A stretch of DNA of 64,000 nucleotides from Icerya purchasi (lineage: Eukaryota > Arthropoda > Insecta > Hemiptera > Monophlebidae), in the NCBI GenBank assembly GCA_039619475.1, contig CM077115.1, positions 417,640,557-417,704,556 on the forward strand. Direction: 5' to 3'. Position numbers and translations under genes: made by a program. Every line of letters starts with the position of its first letter. The stretch's first letter is position 1. Of the stretch, positions 33,311-44,817 are shown piece by piece. The notes under the pieces were generated by a model. The model was given only the letters and a program-made list of their open reading frames with translations, was not told where the DNA came from and made no database searches.

Positions 33311-34446
33311 TAACAAACACCACGAAAACTTAAAATCTTTATATATGTATATTCTCAAAAATAATCTGTTTACAGTATGAACAATTTTTATTTGTTTACC
33401 TAGGCAATACTCGACACACACAAGCAAAAAAATATATATGTATGTAAATGAAGCACACATCCAACGAACAAATTACAGGCTGGTCTCCGTAATAAGAATA
33501 CTAGTTCACTAAAACTCCGAAAACAGAATATATGATATAAATAGTTAGATCGAGACTAGACCAATAAATGACTTGCTTGCCGGAATTTTTACTTCTGCGG
33601 CGATTCGTCGGTTCCGCGACATGCAATCTACTGGAGCTGCGATATAATTCTCTTCCAAATTCGACTGTTTTGTTTTTATTTTGCAAAAATAATGCCCGCC
33701 GATCGATGACTTCTCTGCAACTGAGTCTCGCGTTTCCGCGGGTGGACTAGTGATCATAAATCTTAGTTCAACATGTCACGAAATAGAAATATTTGATTGA
33801 AGGCGACGCTTTCGATTTAATTTTTTACAGGTTTTCTGAGAACGCGCGCGCAACTTGTCCCTAACGCAGAACTATTTACCCAGAATCTGTGTGCTGCCAT
33901 AACCGCATCACAAAAACATGAGTGAAAGAATTCGGACCGGTCAGCGCTTTGTTTTGTTATCATCTGACACGGCCACAGTAATTTCCCTTATAATTCGTAC
34001 TTCTCATCTAATGTCGTCGCAACAAACACAACCAAAACACAACGATATATATGTGTACGTGAATTTAACAAGGTATCACTTTGTCGAAATTATTTACAGA
34101 GATACAGCGATTTTTCGGATACTAGATCAGAAATGTTGATAGGGTGAACACTGCTCTTTCCAATGCCGCAACTCGTAAAGTGATCCGACCTCGCGTTCGT
34201 GTTCTCTGGCCAAAAACCTGAATGCGCCTCGCCTGTCGCCTGGTTGCTATGCAAAACGTTAAACTCGTTTTTCTCAAAAGTATGTTTTTTCAAATTTCAA
34301 CTTCAAATGCAAATATCTCGGCGAGTTTTGTACTTGAAATGCTCCGTGAGGTCTTAATCGATCAGAAATTTTGCCTGGTATATCGTACTAGGCTTAACTC
34401 CATATCGACAAAGTGGGACCTAGTTAGGTTCACGTACACATTTATA
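33311..34446. other. Spacer; no gene recognised
   Basis: 33500-34420 is more GC-rich than average with several 60-90-codon frames on both strands, but none resembles a known protein and they overlap one another. No repeat termini seen. Confidence 0.35.
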
Positions 34447-35205
34447 TACATATATATAAAACTCGGTCACTTTGGCCTCGCAAGGGGCTCTGCCTCTTGA
34501 CCCCTCTTGCTTACTATCTCTTTCTCTTCTATACTTTGTATAGAATGATCAAAATTTACAAAGTCATTCTTACCGGTATCGACACAAAAAAATAACATAA
34601 TCACAAAAATCCTTCCTAACATGTAACTTTTATTACATAAAATTGGGACATTTTTTATGTAACGTTTGTTTTATATTTTAATTTTTACCGACTTCCAAAA
34701 AGAAGGAGGTTAAACGTTCGTCGCTTTTTTTTTTTGTATTTTTGTTTGTTCGCGCATATCTCACATAGACTGATTTTACTGATTCTTTGTCCGCAATTCA
34801 CGTCTGCGTTCGGTGTCGGTTTTCGTTTTTGGAAACATAATGAATACACTTCTTATTACTGTGCAGGTTGATGAATAAGAAGTCTCACCACATAGGGAAA
34901 AGCATGTAAAGACTATATTGCTAATTTAATAATGCCATGGAAACGGAAAAAATGTATTATTTATATGTGTTGTAGTATGTTAAGTTGTTTCGGTAGTTTA
35001 ATAAAATTTATTTATTTTTTTATTATATAAAATTTTTTTCGTTATAAAATCTAACGGGGGCCGGCCTAAAAATGACGTTGTAAATTTTGATAATTTTATA
35101 CGAAGTATAGAAGAGAAAGAGACAGAAATGTAAGCAAGAGGGGTCAAGGGGCACAGCCCCCTTGCGAGACTAAAATGTCCGAGTTATGTATATATATATT
35201 ATATA
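34447..35205. mobile_element. Inverted-repeat element, ~100-bp arms, Helitron-like outer sequence
   Basis: The left arm ATATATATAAAACTCGGTCA ... CTCGCAAGGGGCTCTGCCTC ... CTTGACCCCTCTTGCTTAC ... CTTCTATACTTTGTATAGAA is matched in reverse complement by the right arm (about 35085-35200). The right arm has ACTCGGACATTTTAGTCTCG, GGGGGCTGTGCCCCTTGACC, and TTCTATACTTCGTATAAAAT. The centre has ACCGACTTCCAAAAAGAAGG. The arm starts resemble the 5' end of the Helitron at 28433 (TATATATAAAACTCG), so this may be two Helitron 5' ends head to head, or a MITE. Confidence 0.65.
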
Positions 35206-36865
35206 TAAAAGTTTTTGAAAGCGGCTCTAACGATTTGAAATTCACGAAGAGGCTTTTAGGTATTTAGATAAATCGATTGGTTAAGATGTTGTCGTCGAGA
35301 AAATTCTGTGGAACGAGCAATTATAAAGGGGAAACGACCAATGTTCCTTCTAGTAATAAATAAAAACAAATTTAAAATAGGTCAGAAATATTATATTGCA
35401 ATTATTATCATATTTCTGAGACAAATTTTCAGAAAAAAATAAAATTTAATAAAAACACACATGTCGTGCTGACTTATTAAATTTCAGGTTTATGAATTTA
35501 GAATTGTTTTATTTTGGGTTTAAAAGTGAATAAAGAGTTATTTGCTCATTCACCATGTTAAAATTGAAATTTCACGATGAAATAGATTTACTTATGAGTT
35601 TTACATTGCGGATTTTAAATATTACGTAAACTAAAATACACATTCAACATTGAAAAATCCGGAATAAATCCGAGCAAGTCCGATCACCAGGCATAATACA
35701 TCTTCACATATTGATATGGTTCCGATACTTTTGGTGCCATCTATCGGCAATATCCGATTAAAATTAATGTTCGCTACATTTAATTTAATCCGATTTCTCG
35801 AATATTGCCTTCTGTTCTAGCTTCTGTCGATGAGATGTATTATTCGGCTGTAATACGATTTTTGCGTTTCGGGGTAGCGGTTGTGTAATGTTCACTTGTA
35901 TTTGCAGCATCTATGTGCGCCGATGTTTCTGTTACTCATACAGAGTAGCATTGCGTATCGAGAAAAATACCTAATAATCCGGTACTTTTAGAGTTGGTCG
36001 GTAATTGCTTGTGACAAGATGATTTTAATTCTCGCCGTGATAGAATCTAGTGGTCGCTTATTCGTACAAATAAATCGGCGTTTTTGGTATCTTTAGCTTT
36101 TTTTTTTTTTTTTTTTTTTATATCCGTATTACAAGTCTAGTCGTGGATCCTGTCGATTTTTCTGCAGTCTATATAGAGTGATGTTTATTACGTATAATTT
36201 ATTGTTTTAAACTCATATGTTATAGCTGCGTTATTTTTTGCGTTTTTAATTAATTCCTAAAAAAACTTCTGTAGAATTTCATGATTTTGCGTAATTTTGT
36301 ACCAAATAAGCCAGCGTATTATGCCAAAAAACCATGACCAATATCGAAATCGGAACTTATTCTATCGCACGAGCAAAAAGCTAAACTGAAATGCCCGGGA
36401 CCCCATATTGAATTACATTATCGAGCTAGTACCATTAGAATCGTTCGAGACGTTACACGCTAATGCGACGAATTGGTTGCAAATACGCTATCTGCCGGCA
36501 AATCGCAGAAAACAACTACAAGCGAAACGTTTCAAAAACGGGGGATTTCGGTATATTGAAAGTGAATCAAGACACGGCGTGTACATCCCCAGCTGGAGAA
36601 GTGTCTGGAAAATACTTAAAATGTCCAACTCATTCTGAATAGATGGTCCGCTGCCTGATTGGTGAGTTTTTACTCAAACTCAAACACAGTAAACAACCAA
36701 CGCCATTACAATATTGTCTCAAGAAAACTGTATACACGCAACTGGAAATATGTTGCCGCGAGATACCCATTGTGCTAGAGAAAAATTGATTTTTTTTTAG
36801 AAGATAAAAATAAGATATTCGAAATGAAATAATGAAGTTCATACCTGCTATTTGCTGGAAAGAAT
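35206..36865. other. Spacer; no gene recognised
   Basis: A T-run lies at about 36099-36119. The 76-codon frame at 36408-36638 (MNYIIELVPLESFETLHANA...) has reasonable residue balance, but I recognise no family and no splice or promoter context. I leave it uncalled. Confidence 0.35.
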
Positions 36866-36927
36866 TAAATAAAAACGTGCCTATATTATTAACCCCTATA
36901 GCAAACTGTAATATACAGTGTTATAAC

Positions 36928-36968
36928 TGCCAGAAACGTTTTCGGGCAAAGCTCATCTTCAGCTGGAA
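36928..36968 (-). ncRNA. Hammerhead-ribozyme-like motif, left arm of the 37-kb inverted repeat
   Basis: On the minus strand the parts are TTCCAG, CTGAAGA, T, GAGC-TTT-GCCC, GAAA, ACGTTT and CTGGCA. Relative to the right arm, stem II has one mismatch and stem I is shortened to 4 bp, so this copy is likely more decayed. Confidence 0.45.
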
Positions 36969-37116
36969 AAAAAGAGAAGAAAAAGACAAGAAAATATAAA
37001 CAGAAAAAATGGGGCTTCCATTTGCATATTTCTTTTCTTTTTCCTTTGATAATCGGTATTTAGATGAGACGCTTTTCCGTTGTTACTTCGTTTTGTTTTG
37101 CTTTTCTTCTCTTCTT

Positions 37117-37157
37117 TTCCAGCTGAAGATGGGCTTTGCCCGAAAACGTTTCTGGAA
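37117..37157 (+). ncRNA. Hammerhead-ribozyme-like motif, right arm of the 37-kb inverted repeat
   Basis: The parts are TTCCAG (stem I), CTGAAGA (core, 37123-37129), one unpaired T, stem II GGGC-TTT-GCCC, GAAA (37142-37145), stem III ACG/TT with no loop, then T as the cleavage-site nucleotide and CTGGAA. CTGGAA is the exact complement of TTCCAG (6-bp stem I with G2.1-C1.1). Core and stem I fit a type I hammerhead. The loopless stem III would need dimers, and the T bulge before stem II is shared with the Penelope motifs at 30.3 and 33.2 kb. Confidence 0.5.
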
Positions 37158-37228
37158 TCAATATAACAGTTTTACACCGTATATATTTCAGTTTGCTATA
37201 GGGGTTAATAAGATACGTTTTTATTTAA

Positions 37229-39130
37229 TAAAATATTCATTAAGAATGAGTAAATGATAATTTCATCTCGTAGAAATTGAACTAAAAAGAATATAAACAT
37301 AGAAATATTCGGTAAGAAGGCACACTATAAGTGAACTGAATCCACTTTCTGATAAAGGACGGAGTAGTAGCGATGAAAGAATATCGCCGAGAATAATTCG
37401 CCTGTAAGAAACAATGGCGGCGATTAATATTATGTATATTCGCATCGACATCATTCACAAGTACGTCTTCTCTTTGTTGAAGACAGTAGCATTTTTGCCT
37501 CCTCTAGGCGAATTTCGATGAGGGGACGCCCTTTATAGAGTAGCATTTTTTAATGTGTCTTAAATTTTACTATATATTTCAATTTTTTTCAACTCAAGCT
37601 CTCTAAAATCTGTGTTCGAAATTTAACGTAATAATAAAAATATTATTACCCATTGAGCTACTAAATCGGTCATTCCAAAAAACCAAGTAATTTCGGGTTC
37701 TCATCTTTTACGTGAAATAATATCAGTAGTGGTTGTTAACCCAAATTTTAGTCCCAAGTGCTCAATTTTTATATGATCTCACACTCGTTTAATTTTAAAA
37801 TTTGTAAATACATAACAGTGTTACGATGGTAGGGTATGTACGACATTAGTTTTTAATGAAAATTTATTGCGTTACTAGTTTTTCATGTATTATTATATAT
37901 ATATATATATGATCACTATAGATTTTTTCTAAAAATATAAATCTTAAAAATTTTACTAAAAAACCAAAATTAACTTTTCCTGCACTTTTACTCGCAAAAA
38001 AGTACTTTATTAGACTAGAAATGTCAAGTCCTGATGCTATTTCAATTTTAACGGAAAAGCTAAACTCGAGAATCGTTAATGATATTTTTGTTATTTTGAG
38101 TTACGCAACACAATCGAGAAGTTTTTCACTCTCAGGTAGATAATTTATATTGCGAAAAAATTCCCACAGTTCCGAATAATCATTAAACCGTTTAAATCTT
38201 TCATCGATTGATGTTGAAACCGTGTTTGACGACGGATTGAAAAATTCATTTTTGGAGGCAAATAATAGACGCGTCATTAATACATTAAATCGACATTTTA
38301 AATGTCTGACCTTTTTTAATAAGTTTAAAGGTTGGTTTAACCTTCAGGTCTTCTGTCAATTTGCTTTAGTTATATAGCCTAATTAGAATAATATTCTCTG
38401 TAATAATAAATTTTTTTTGAGATATTTGTGCGCGCTTCGATGTCTGTTTACGGAGTAATTTACTAATTCGATCTGAAACAGAATTTCGTATCAAACGATT
38501 AAAAAAACTATAAAGAAAAAAAATAAATAAAAAGAAAATTTTAAACTGCTTTTCTAGCGTGATGGCTTCGTGCGTTATTTTCGGATCACAATAATCTGTG
38601 ACAGCTCGGTCAATGATTCACGAATATCATCCTTTGAAATTGTACTTGATACTATTTACTTTTGCTTCCACTCAAGATTTTTGAATGTGAAAATTATAGC
38701 CATCTACTGGCATTAATTAGCAGCAATAACTTCGGGAATGTGACTAGTAAAAGTTGTAACACTGCATTTACCGAAAAATGCTCAGTGAGAATACTGCGAG
38801 CAGTGTGACCATAGCGCCGTATTGCGAAAGGCAAGGACGGCCCCGATTGAAGATGTTGTGCAAGTGTTTTAAATGCAGAAAGTCATTTGCACGGGCCATC
38901 TTTAATAAGCGACACGAATGCAATTGTCAAAGGAGAGAAATACTGGTGATCGGAATCTAAGGAGATGATCCGTGTTTCGGTAAACTGCTTTGACGTCTTG
39001 AGTCGGAAAATAACGAACAAGTGTGTTTCGCAATGTAGAAGGGGTGTCTGAAACACGTGTAATGCATATTCATTCATAACTCGAAGCTGAGAAAAGAGGC
39101 ATTTGCAAAAATGAATAAAAAAATCAAGGA
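37229..39130. other. Spacer; no gene recognised
   Basis: AT-rich to ~38550, then more balanced. The 60-codon frame at 38778-38960 has a Cys-rich end (CKCFKCRKSF...HECNC) but the cysteines fit no zinc-binding spacing I know. A (TA)n run is at 37896-37910. Confidence 0.35.
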
Positions 39131-39139
39131 ACAGAGTTC

Positions 39140-39565
39140 TTCGACATATTATGATGTAATTATTTATCTACGTACTCGCCTTCCAGCTTTAAAAGACGCT
39201 TCCAACATTCGACCCTTTCGGTGAATCGCGAAAAAATTTTGCGTCCACTGTCAACTAACTGCGGCCTTTACTTCTTCGCTACTGCCATATCGATTTCCTT
39301 TCAGATCTCTTTTTAGCAGCGTGAAGAAGAGATAGGAATCAGACGGCGTTAGGGACCAGTATGGAATCACCGTAGCGAATCTCGAGTAGCATGCGACGTG
39401 TGCGGACGAGCATTATCGTGGTGCAGCAATATCCCCGGTCACTGCTGCATCTTACTCGTTCAGCACGCTTCCGTAATATCTGCAGAGTGTTAATGTACCG
39501 TTCCAAATTCGCAGTACTCGAGATATTCAGTCATGAAAACGCCACGAATGTCCCAAAAAAAAAAA
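39140..39565 (-). pseudogene. Mariner transposase C-terminal relic
   Basis: On the minus strand WDIRGVFMTEYLEYCEFGTV is followed by LLHHDNARPHTSHATR, which contains the second catalytic Asp in HDNARPH. Then come IPYWSLTPSDSYLF (mariner YSPDLxPSDYHLF block), LLKRDLKGNRYGSSEEVKAA and a WK-type end (EASFKAGRR). Several frame changes and stops occur, and a poly(A) tract interrupts its start (~39544). The helix-turn-helix half was not found. Confidence 0.78.
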
Positions 39566-41800
39566 AAAAAAAAGGCTCAAAAGATTTTTACGTTAGCTGA
39601 AGGTATTGCTTCGATTTTTTTTTTTTTGTCTTCGGTGAATATATTGATGTTCCGTACTCTGTTTCGTTTTTCCACCGGTCCGATTTTCATCTCTTGTAAC
39701 CACTGTTTAAAAGGAAAATTCGCGTCTTCTTCGTTTCGGTAACGTTCCAGAAGCTGCCGGCGGCAAACTTCTTTTCGTCTCGGTAGACTAATTGATTAAT
39801 AAAGAAGTCGAACCTTTCTTTTGATATTCTCAGCATATCCTAAGAGATCCGGCGATCATTTTGAATGAGTTTTTATTAATGCGCGACGATGCTCGCCATC
39901 CGTGACAAAAATCGATCGTCGTGTTCTTCATCGAAAATATTTAACTTACCGAGTACGCATAATTATGACTGTTCAAATCCCGCTTGTTCTGGTCCGGTCT
40001 ACAATTTTGCACCCGTAAGCAGCCTGCAAATGCCAGTGAATCTGCGGAGGCGTAATGCTTTCAGCAGTGTCAAAAAGGCGATCATAGCACGACATTTTTT
40101 CTTCGACAATTTAAGTATAAGCCAGGATAAAACAGTAATCGGAAAACTTTTCTGTACATTGATTTGCAGAGAGTTTCGCTTTGTCCTCAAACAAGGTCAG
40201 GTTAACACAGTTGAACAAAAAAAAAACAAAAAAACACACACACATAATAGTGTTTGCATTGCACATAAACTCATCTACCTGACTGCGATGAAACTTGGAA
40301 AGTGTAGAGGGGAAGATTTTAACTACCGAAAGAGAATGCGTGCGCAACCGCAACTAATTAATACAATGTTTAAGGAACACAAGTTCAAAGATTATGTATC
40401 TGAAAATTTTTCCTGGGCAATAATACAAAACTGAGGATGATAGCTTGCAAAAACAAAGACGAAATGTTCTCTAGAGTAATGGTGTACATTAGATGGAAAA
40501 GTTTGAACTGGAAGCGATGCAGACGAAATCGAGAGATCTAAAAACCAGTATGGCTTTTGAATATCGCGTTTCTGCTATAAGTGAACTCTCAATATTCGAT
40601 GCTGGTGAAAGGAGAGAGGTCCAAATAATGGAAAAGAGAGGACGTAAAGTTTTCATTTTTTCCGCCTTATCTGATTCTTTGTTTTGCCTACAGTTTTCCA
40701 AAGGTGTGCGGCGGTGAAATCTAAAAAATTACATTCAAGGTCACCACCACCTCAAATGAAAATGTTTTGCAATGAAAGGTAAAAATCATCCTTTTATGTA
40801 TTATCTAAAAACGAACGGCAAAACACATAAAACACAAAGGCAAATGTGCGACCATTAAAACAAAATTTATAATGACGTTGATGAGAAATGTCGAAGAAAT
40901 CGCAAATATAACTCAAACGATAAAGAGGAAAAGTACAGACAGTTGAGTATTGTAAATTTATTAAATAAGGTTAAAGCACGGCTGGAAGAGTATTGGCACC
41001 GTTGATGTTTCTGCTTTATCGTTGAACAGAGTAGTCATGTCTTTTTTCGTCCTAGTTTCATCCGGAACATGTAAAATGTTCAAAATTAAGATCGACAAAT
41101 AAATTCAATCTAAAAAACCCCGTAAATACCTGCGGTTGTTCAATTAAAAGACAAAGCCACAAACAGACTATTTAACTGGGAAAAACAGCTCTATTCCTCA
41201 TGGAGAACCGTTGATGAAGAGTATAATAGGTGTGAATTATAAGTATTAAAACGTGCACAATGTTGTCGAAGAAGCGCTGCGAAATATAAACTAAAGAACA
41301 AAGGAAATTGAACATTTTTTGCTGCACCTATTTTGAAAACAGACGAAACCGAACAAAATCAAAACCACATGTAAGTATCGTTTGCTTTTAAATTTTTGAT
41401 TCGAATTTGCTGCAATCAAACAACTTTCGCATTTGAAAAACTAATAGTACCAAAAAAAAAACGTAATCGGAATAAAAACTAAATAAATCTCAATAACAAT
41501 AAGTGATAAAAGTTATAAAGTACTCGTAGAACAAAAGTGTAAATATATGTAATTATATAAAATCATTTCAGAGATTGAAAAAGAAAGAGAAATCCCGCGT
41601 ATGGTTAATAACACTGTGTAAACGGTAAAACCGAATTGTATATTTCCATACACGTAAATAATAAAATACTAATTAGAATTCAGAAATTAAATGTTGCAAT
41701 ATATGTAAATATTATATATTAAAAGTGAATGTACGCATACGTCGATGTTTCTTATTGATAAACCTATGCGGCATTATTACTAAAAGATTATACCTTTTTC
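39566..41800. other. Unassigned stretch; several overlapping open frames without recognisable products
   Basis: Plus-strand frames at 39889-40434 (181 codons) and 40493-40717 and minus-strand frames in the same place are relatively long for this AT-rich DNA, and composition here is more balanced. I could not connect any of them to a protein family. They may be diverged transposon coding; 40750-41800 is AT-rich filler. Confidence 0.35.
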
Positions 41801-42545
41801 TTTTTTTTGACTAAGTGCCATTTAGCCAGTTTTTTCTTTTACTTAATCCTTTATAGGGTATTTTATAGAACTTTCTTATTTATTATTTCTATACTTCTAT
41901 CTTGTGGTACTTTATAAATTCATATAAACTCTAAATTCGACGTTAGATCTGCCACTATCAGAGTGTTATAGACACTGGAAAGGTATGCAGCTCTGATAGG
42001 ATTTCTGTTCTTATACAATACCAAATAAAATGATCATCTCTATTGTATCCTCTATTCCACAACTACTGCATGCACGGTTCACACTGATAATATTAATTTT
42101 TACCAAGCGGATGTTTTGTTGTGTTCTGTTCTCAATCTAGTTATTATACCCATAAAGTCACTTCCAAAGTTGTCAGCTCCCTTAAACCAAGGAATTCTTG
42201 AGAGTAGTCTTTCTCTTTTTGATTACTACTTTGTTAGTACTCGACGTTCCATTTTGTAAACATATGTTCTCTAACTACCGGCAAGAAATCCTACCAGTTT
42301 AGTTTCTCAATAATTGTTCTGCCTACTACGCAATCCTGTCCATTATTTCATTTCCTCTAATACCACGGTGCGACGGAATCCACTTTAGTACCACTTCCGT
42401 TCCCGCCTGTTGTTTAAATACCTGTCTTTTTCTTGTAAGCTATTCGGTATTTAACATTTCTTTTGTCAATTCTGTGTGATAGTTTACGCAATACGGCCAG
42501 AGAATCCGTTAGAATTAATACTTTTTGACCGACAAACTTTTTAAA
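41800..42545 (-). pseudogene. I-type LINE C-terminus (RNase H), heavily decayed
   Basis: Minus-strand reading near 42540 gives VLILTDSLAVLRKLS, an RNase H motif with its Asp. Scattered LINE 3' features follow, such as a CEPCMQ...LWNRGYNRDDHFIWYC block resembling the Cys/His tail (DHIFFEC). Stops and frameshifts are dense. The Helitron 5' end begins immediately after it at 42566. Confidence 0.55.
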
Positions 42546-42565
42546 ATATATTCTAGACTTTTTAA

Positions 42566-43145
42566 TCAAATATATATTATAAAACTAAGTGTACAATGTG
42601 TGTGCCGCTAAAACTCAGAAATGAGTCCCGGTACGATCAAGGGAGTTATATGGTGTGATAGCCCTCTTATACGGGGTGCGGCAGCATAACTTCCTTTTTT
42701 AAAATGCGCCACTTTTTTTCTACTAAATTTTTTAAAGAAATAATAACAGAAATTCGAAATAAACCTGCAAGGGAAGAAGCATACACATTGCCCCAGTGGG
42801 GGATCTAGAGTATGAAATTTCGATTTTCTGTTATTATTTTCCTTTAACAAAATTTAGTAGAAAAAAAGTGGCGCATTTTAAAAAAGGAAGTTATACTGCC
42901 GCATCCTGTACATGAAGAAGGTTCCCGTTTTTACCTGAAGGGCGTGCAGTTGAAGATATAAGGGCTGGAAGTTTCGTCCTCTATATCTTTGGAACCGTTA
43001 GATGCTGGATGTGTACACAATCGAATGGCAAAAACGAGAACTGCCTCACATATACAATCTCACATGGCTACATGGCAGAATTCATACCACGGATATCGAC
43101 AAAATCATCCAAGCTGAATTTCACAATCCACAAGAAATAGTATAA
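42566..43145 (+). mobile_element. Helitron fragment: 5' terminus plus Rep (HUH) remnant
   Basis: TCAAATATATATTATAAAAC followed by TAAGTGTACAATGTG and GCCGCTAAA matches the start of the Helitron at 44818 closely. After a nested TIR element (42672-42908) a 47-codon frame (43002-43145) reads DVYTIEWQKRELPHIYNLTW and HTTDIDKIIQAEFHNP. This is the Rep segment (IEWQKRGLPHAHIL...) around the HUH motif. The second HUH His is Tyr here (PHIY for PHAH). No helicase or 3' end follows. Confidence 0.75.
42672..42908. mobile_element. Foldback TIR element, 237 bp, TA target duplication
   Basis: Arms of ~95 bp (from CGGGGTGCGGCAGCATAACT and, opposite strand, CAGGATGCGGCAGTATAACT) match with few differences through AAAATGCGCCACTTTTTTTC and AATAATAACAGAAA. 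TA flanks both ends (42670-42671 and 42909-42910). Only ~45 bp in the middle is unpaired. The TA duplication suggests mobilisation by a Tc1/mariner-type transposase; it sits inside the Helitron fragment. Confidence 0.8.
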
Positions 43146-44817
43146 ATTACGAAAAAACAAATAGTAGATAAACAGTATTAACTTACTGATGCATTTTAGC
43201 GCAACAAAGTAATGGATATTAATTTTAAATACACCAATTCGTATCATGGTACAAAACAATAAAAACAATAGCGAATAGAGAGCGAAAAGCGATACAAAAA
43301 CTTTCAAAAACGAATAGAGTTTTAAGCGTTCTTTTAATTATATTTTAAATAAACAAATACTAATTAATTCATTGACTTCTTTAAAAATTGAACAAACTTG
43401 AGGCTATATTATTTATTTTTCTTTCTGCAAATTTCAAAATAAAATTCAAATACATTTTGAATTTTTAATTAAAATTTAAAAGTGACGCAATATTTAAATA
43501 AATATGTTAAGGGGAAAGTAATACAGTTGATTGTTTACGTTAATATTGTTAACCTATCAGGTATAGTATCGAGTAAAATTATTCCTGCGAAAACTATTTA
43601 TTAAAAAAAATTAAGTAGAAATTTAATAGGAAACGAATAAAAAAGTGAACAGTGTATAAAAACCCCATTACATAAATTTATGATATATATTTAAATGTAA
43701 GTAAATAATATATTTTATTGTTGTTTGTATGGTGTGTAAAAATTGCGTATGTAAAAATAAATACACACAACTATATATGTATGTATAACTGGAAAATTTG
43801 AATTAATTCTTATTTATATTTTTGGAAATAACATTTAGTTAATATGTTCTTATGTTGATAAAGTTTATTTAAAATTATATGTTTGTTTAACTTCAATTTG
43901 TGTATTACGAGGATCTTATTCCGAATAATTTAGGTTATTACAAATATTCGCTCATTTAATAAGTTTTGTTTCAACGCATTTTATTTTCCGCAATTTTCAT
44001 AAACAAAACGCGATGTAATCATTAATATTGTATTGTTCAATATTAGCTATTTATGTTTAAGTGTATTCTTAGCAGTATTTTCTCTAAAGATTATTTCCTT
44101 TTATTAGTAAGTTTTGTGTTTAGTTCTATCGTATCGCGTTATTCATTTTTAAAATCTTTCAGAACCGTTTATTTTTCCTGAAATTTCTTACAATTTATTT
44201 ACCACCGATATCCATATATAAATGCGAGTGAACATGTAACTACGTTTAAATATTATCGATGTAGAAAATTTTTATAATGGTTTTTAATTATTTAGATGGC
44301 TCGCATTTATATAATGTGTAATAATGTACTTTTGCTGCGTTATATTATTACCGAGGGTAATTACGATATTACAAGTGTGAAATATATCAATTAACAATTG
44401 TTTCATTCCAATTTACGGACATGTATGTTTTTTTTTAATTTTTTTTATCAGTATTCAATTAGCCTTTTTTTTTGTCTTATTTCTCGAGCATGTTTGTTGC
44501 AAATATTAATTACTAAAAACTAATAATAAACGTATTAGAAGTGAGAATTTTTCGTTTTTTGAATGCGGTTTAAAGAGTTAAGTTAATTAAGAATTAGATT
44601 AATGGAAAACGGGGAAAAAGAAAGGACGTAAGAGAAATTATGGGGTTTAGATAAGGTTTTATAAGACATAATGAACTTTCCGGTAAGTGAAAAGAGCGCT
44701 TCAAGAAAATATGAGATTAAGATTACGTATGGATATGAAGTGTATAATTAAAAAAGATGGAAAAAAAACATAGTTAAAGGGAAAAATGGACGCTTTAAAG
44801 GTAATCAAAATAAGATT
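43146..44817. other. AT-rich spacer; nothing recognised
   Basis: No protein-like frame on either strand. The 79-codon minus-strand frame 43068-43307 overlaps the Rep remnant and is an F/L/Y-rich shadow. Confidence 0.4.

Larger units (their letters stand above)
36866..37228. mobile_element. Inverted repeat, ~115-130-bp arms, each with a hammerhead-like motif
   Basis: The left arm (36866-36984) and right arm (37100-37228) match as inverted repeats. TTAACCCCTATAGCAAACTG, CAGAAACGTTTTCGGGCAAA and CATCTTCAGCTGGAAAA on the left recur reversed on the right with scattered differences. The 115-bp spacer is T-rich. The arrangement recalls the terminal repeats of Penelope-like elements, but no RT is present and it is unlike the 30-kb Penelope in sequence. 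Confidence 0.7.

Noticed and set aside
39889..40434. 181-codon plus-strand frame as a gene
   Set aside because: No family resemblance, contains a poly(A)/CA-derived stretch in the middle (KKNKKTHTHN), and competing frames exist on the minus strand.
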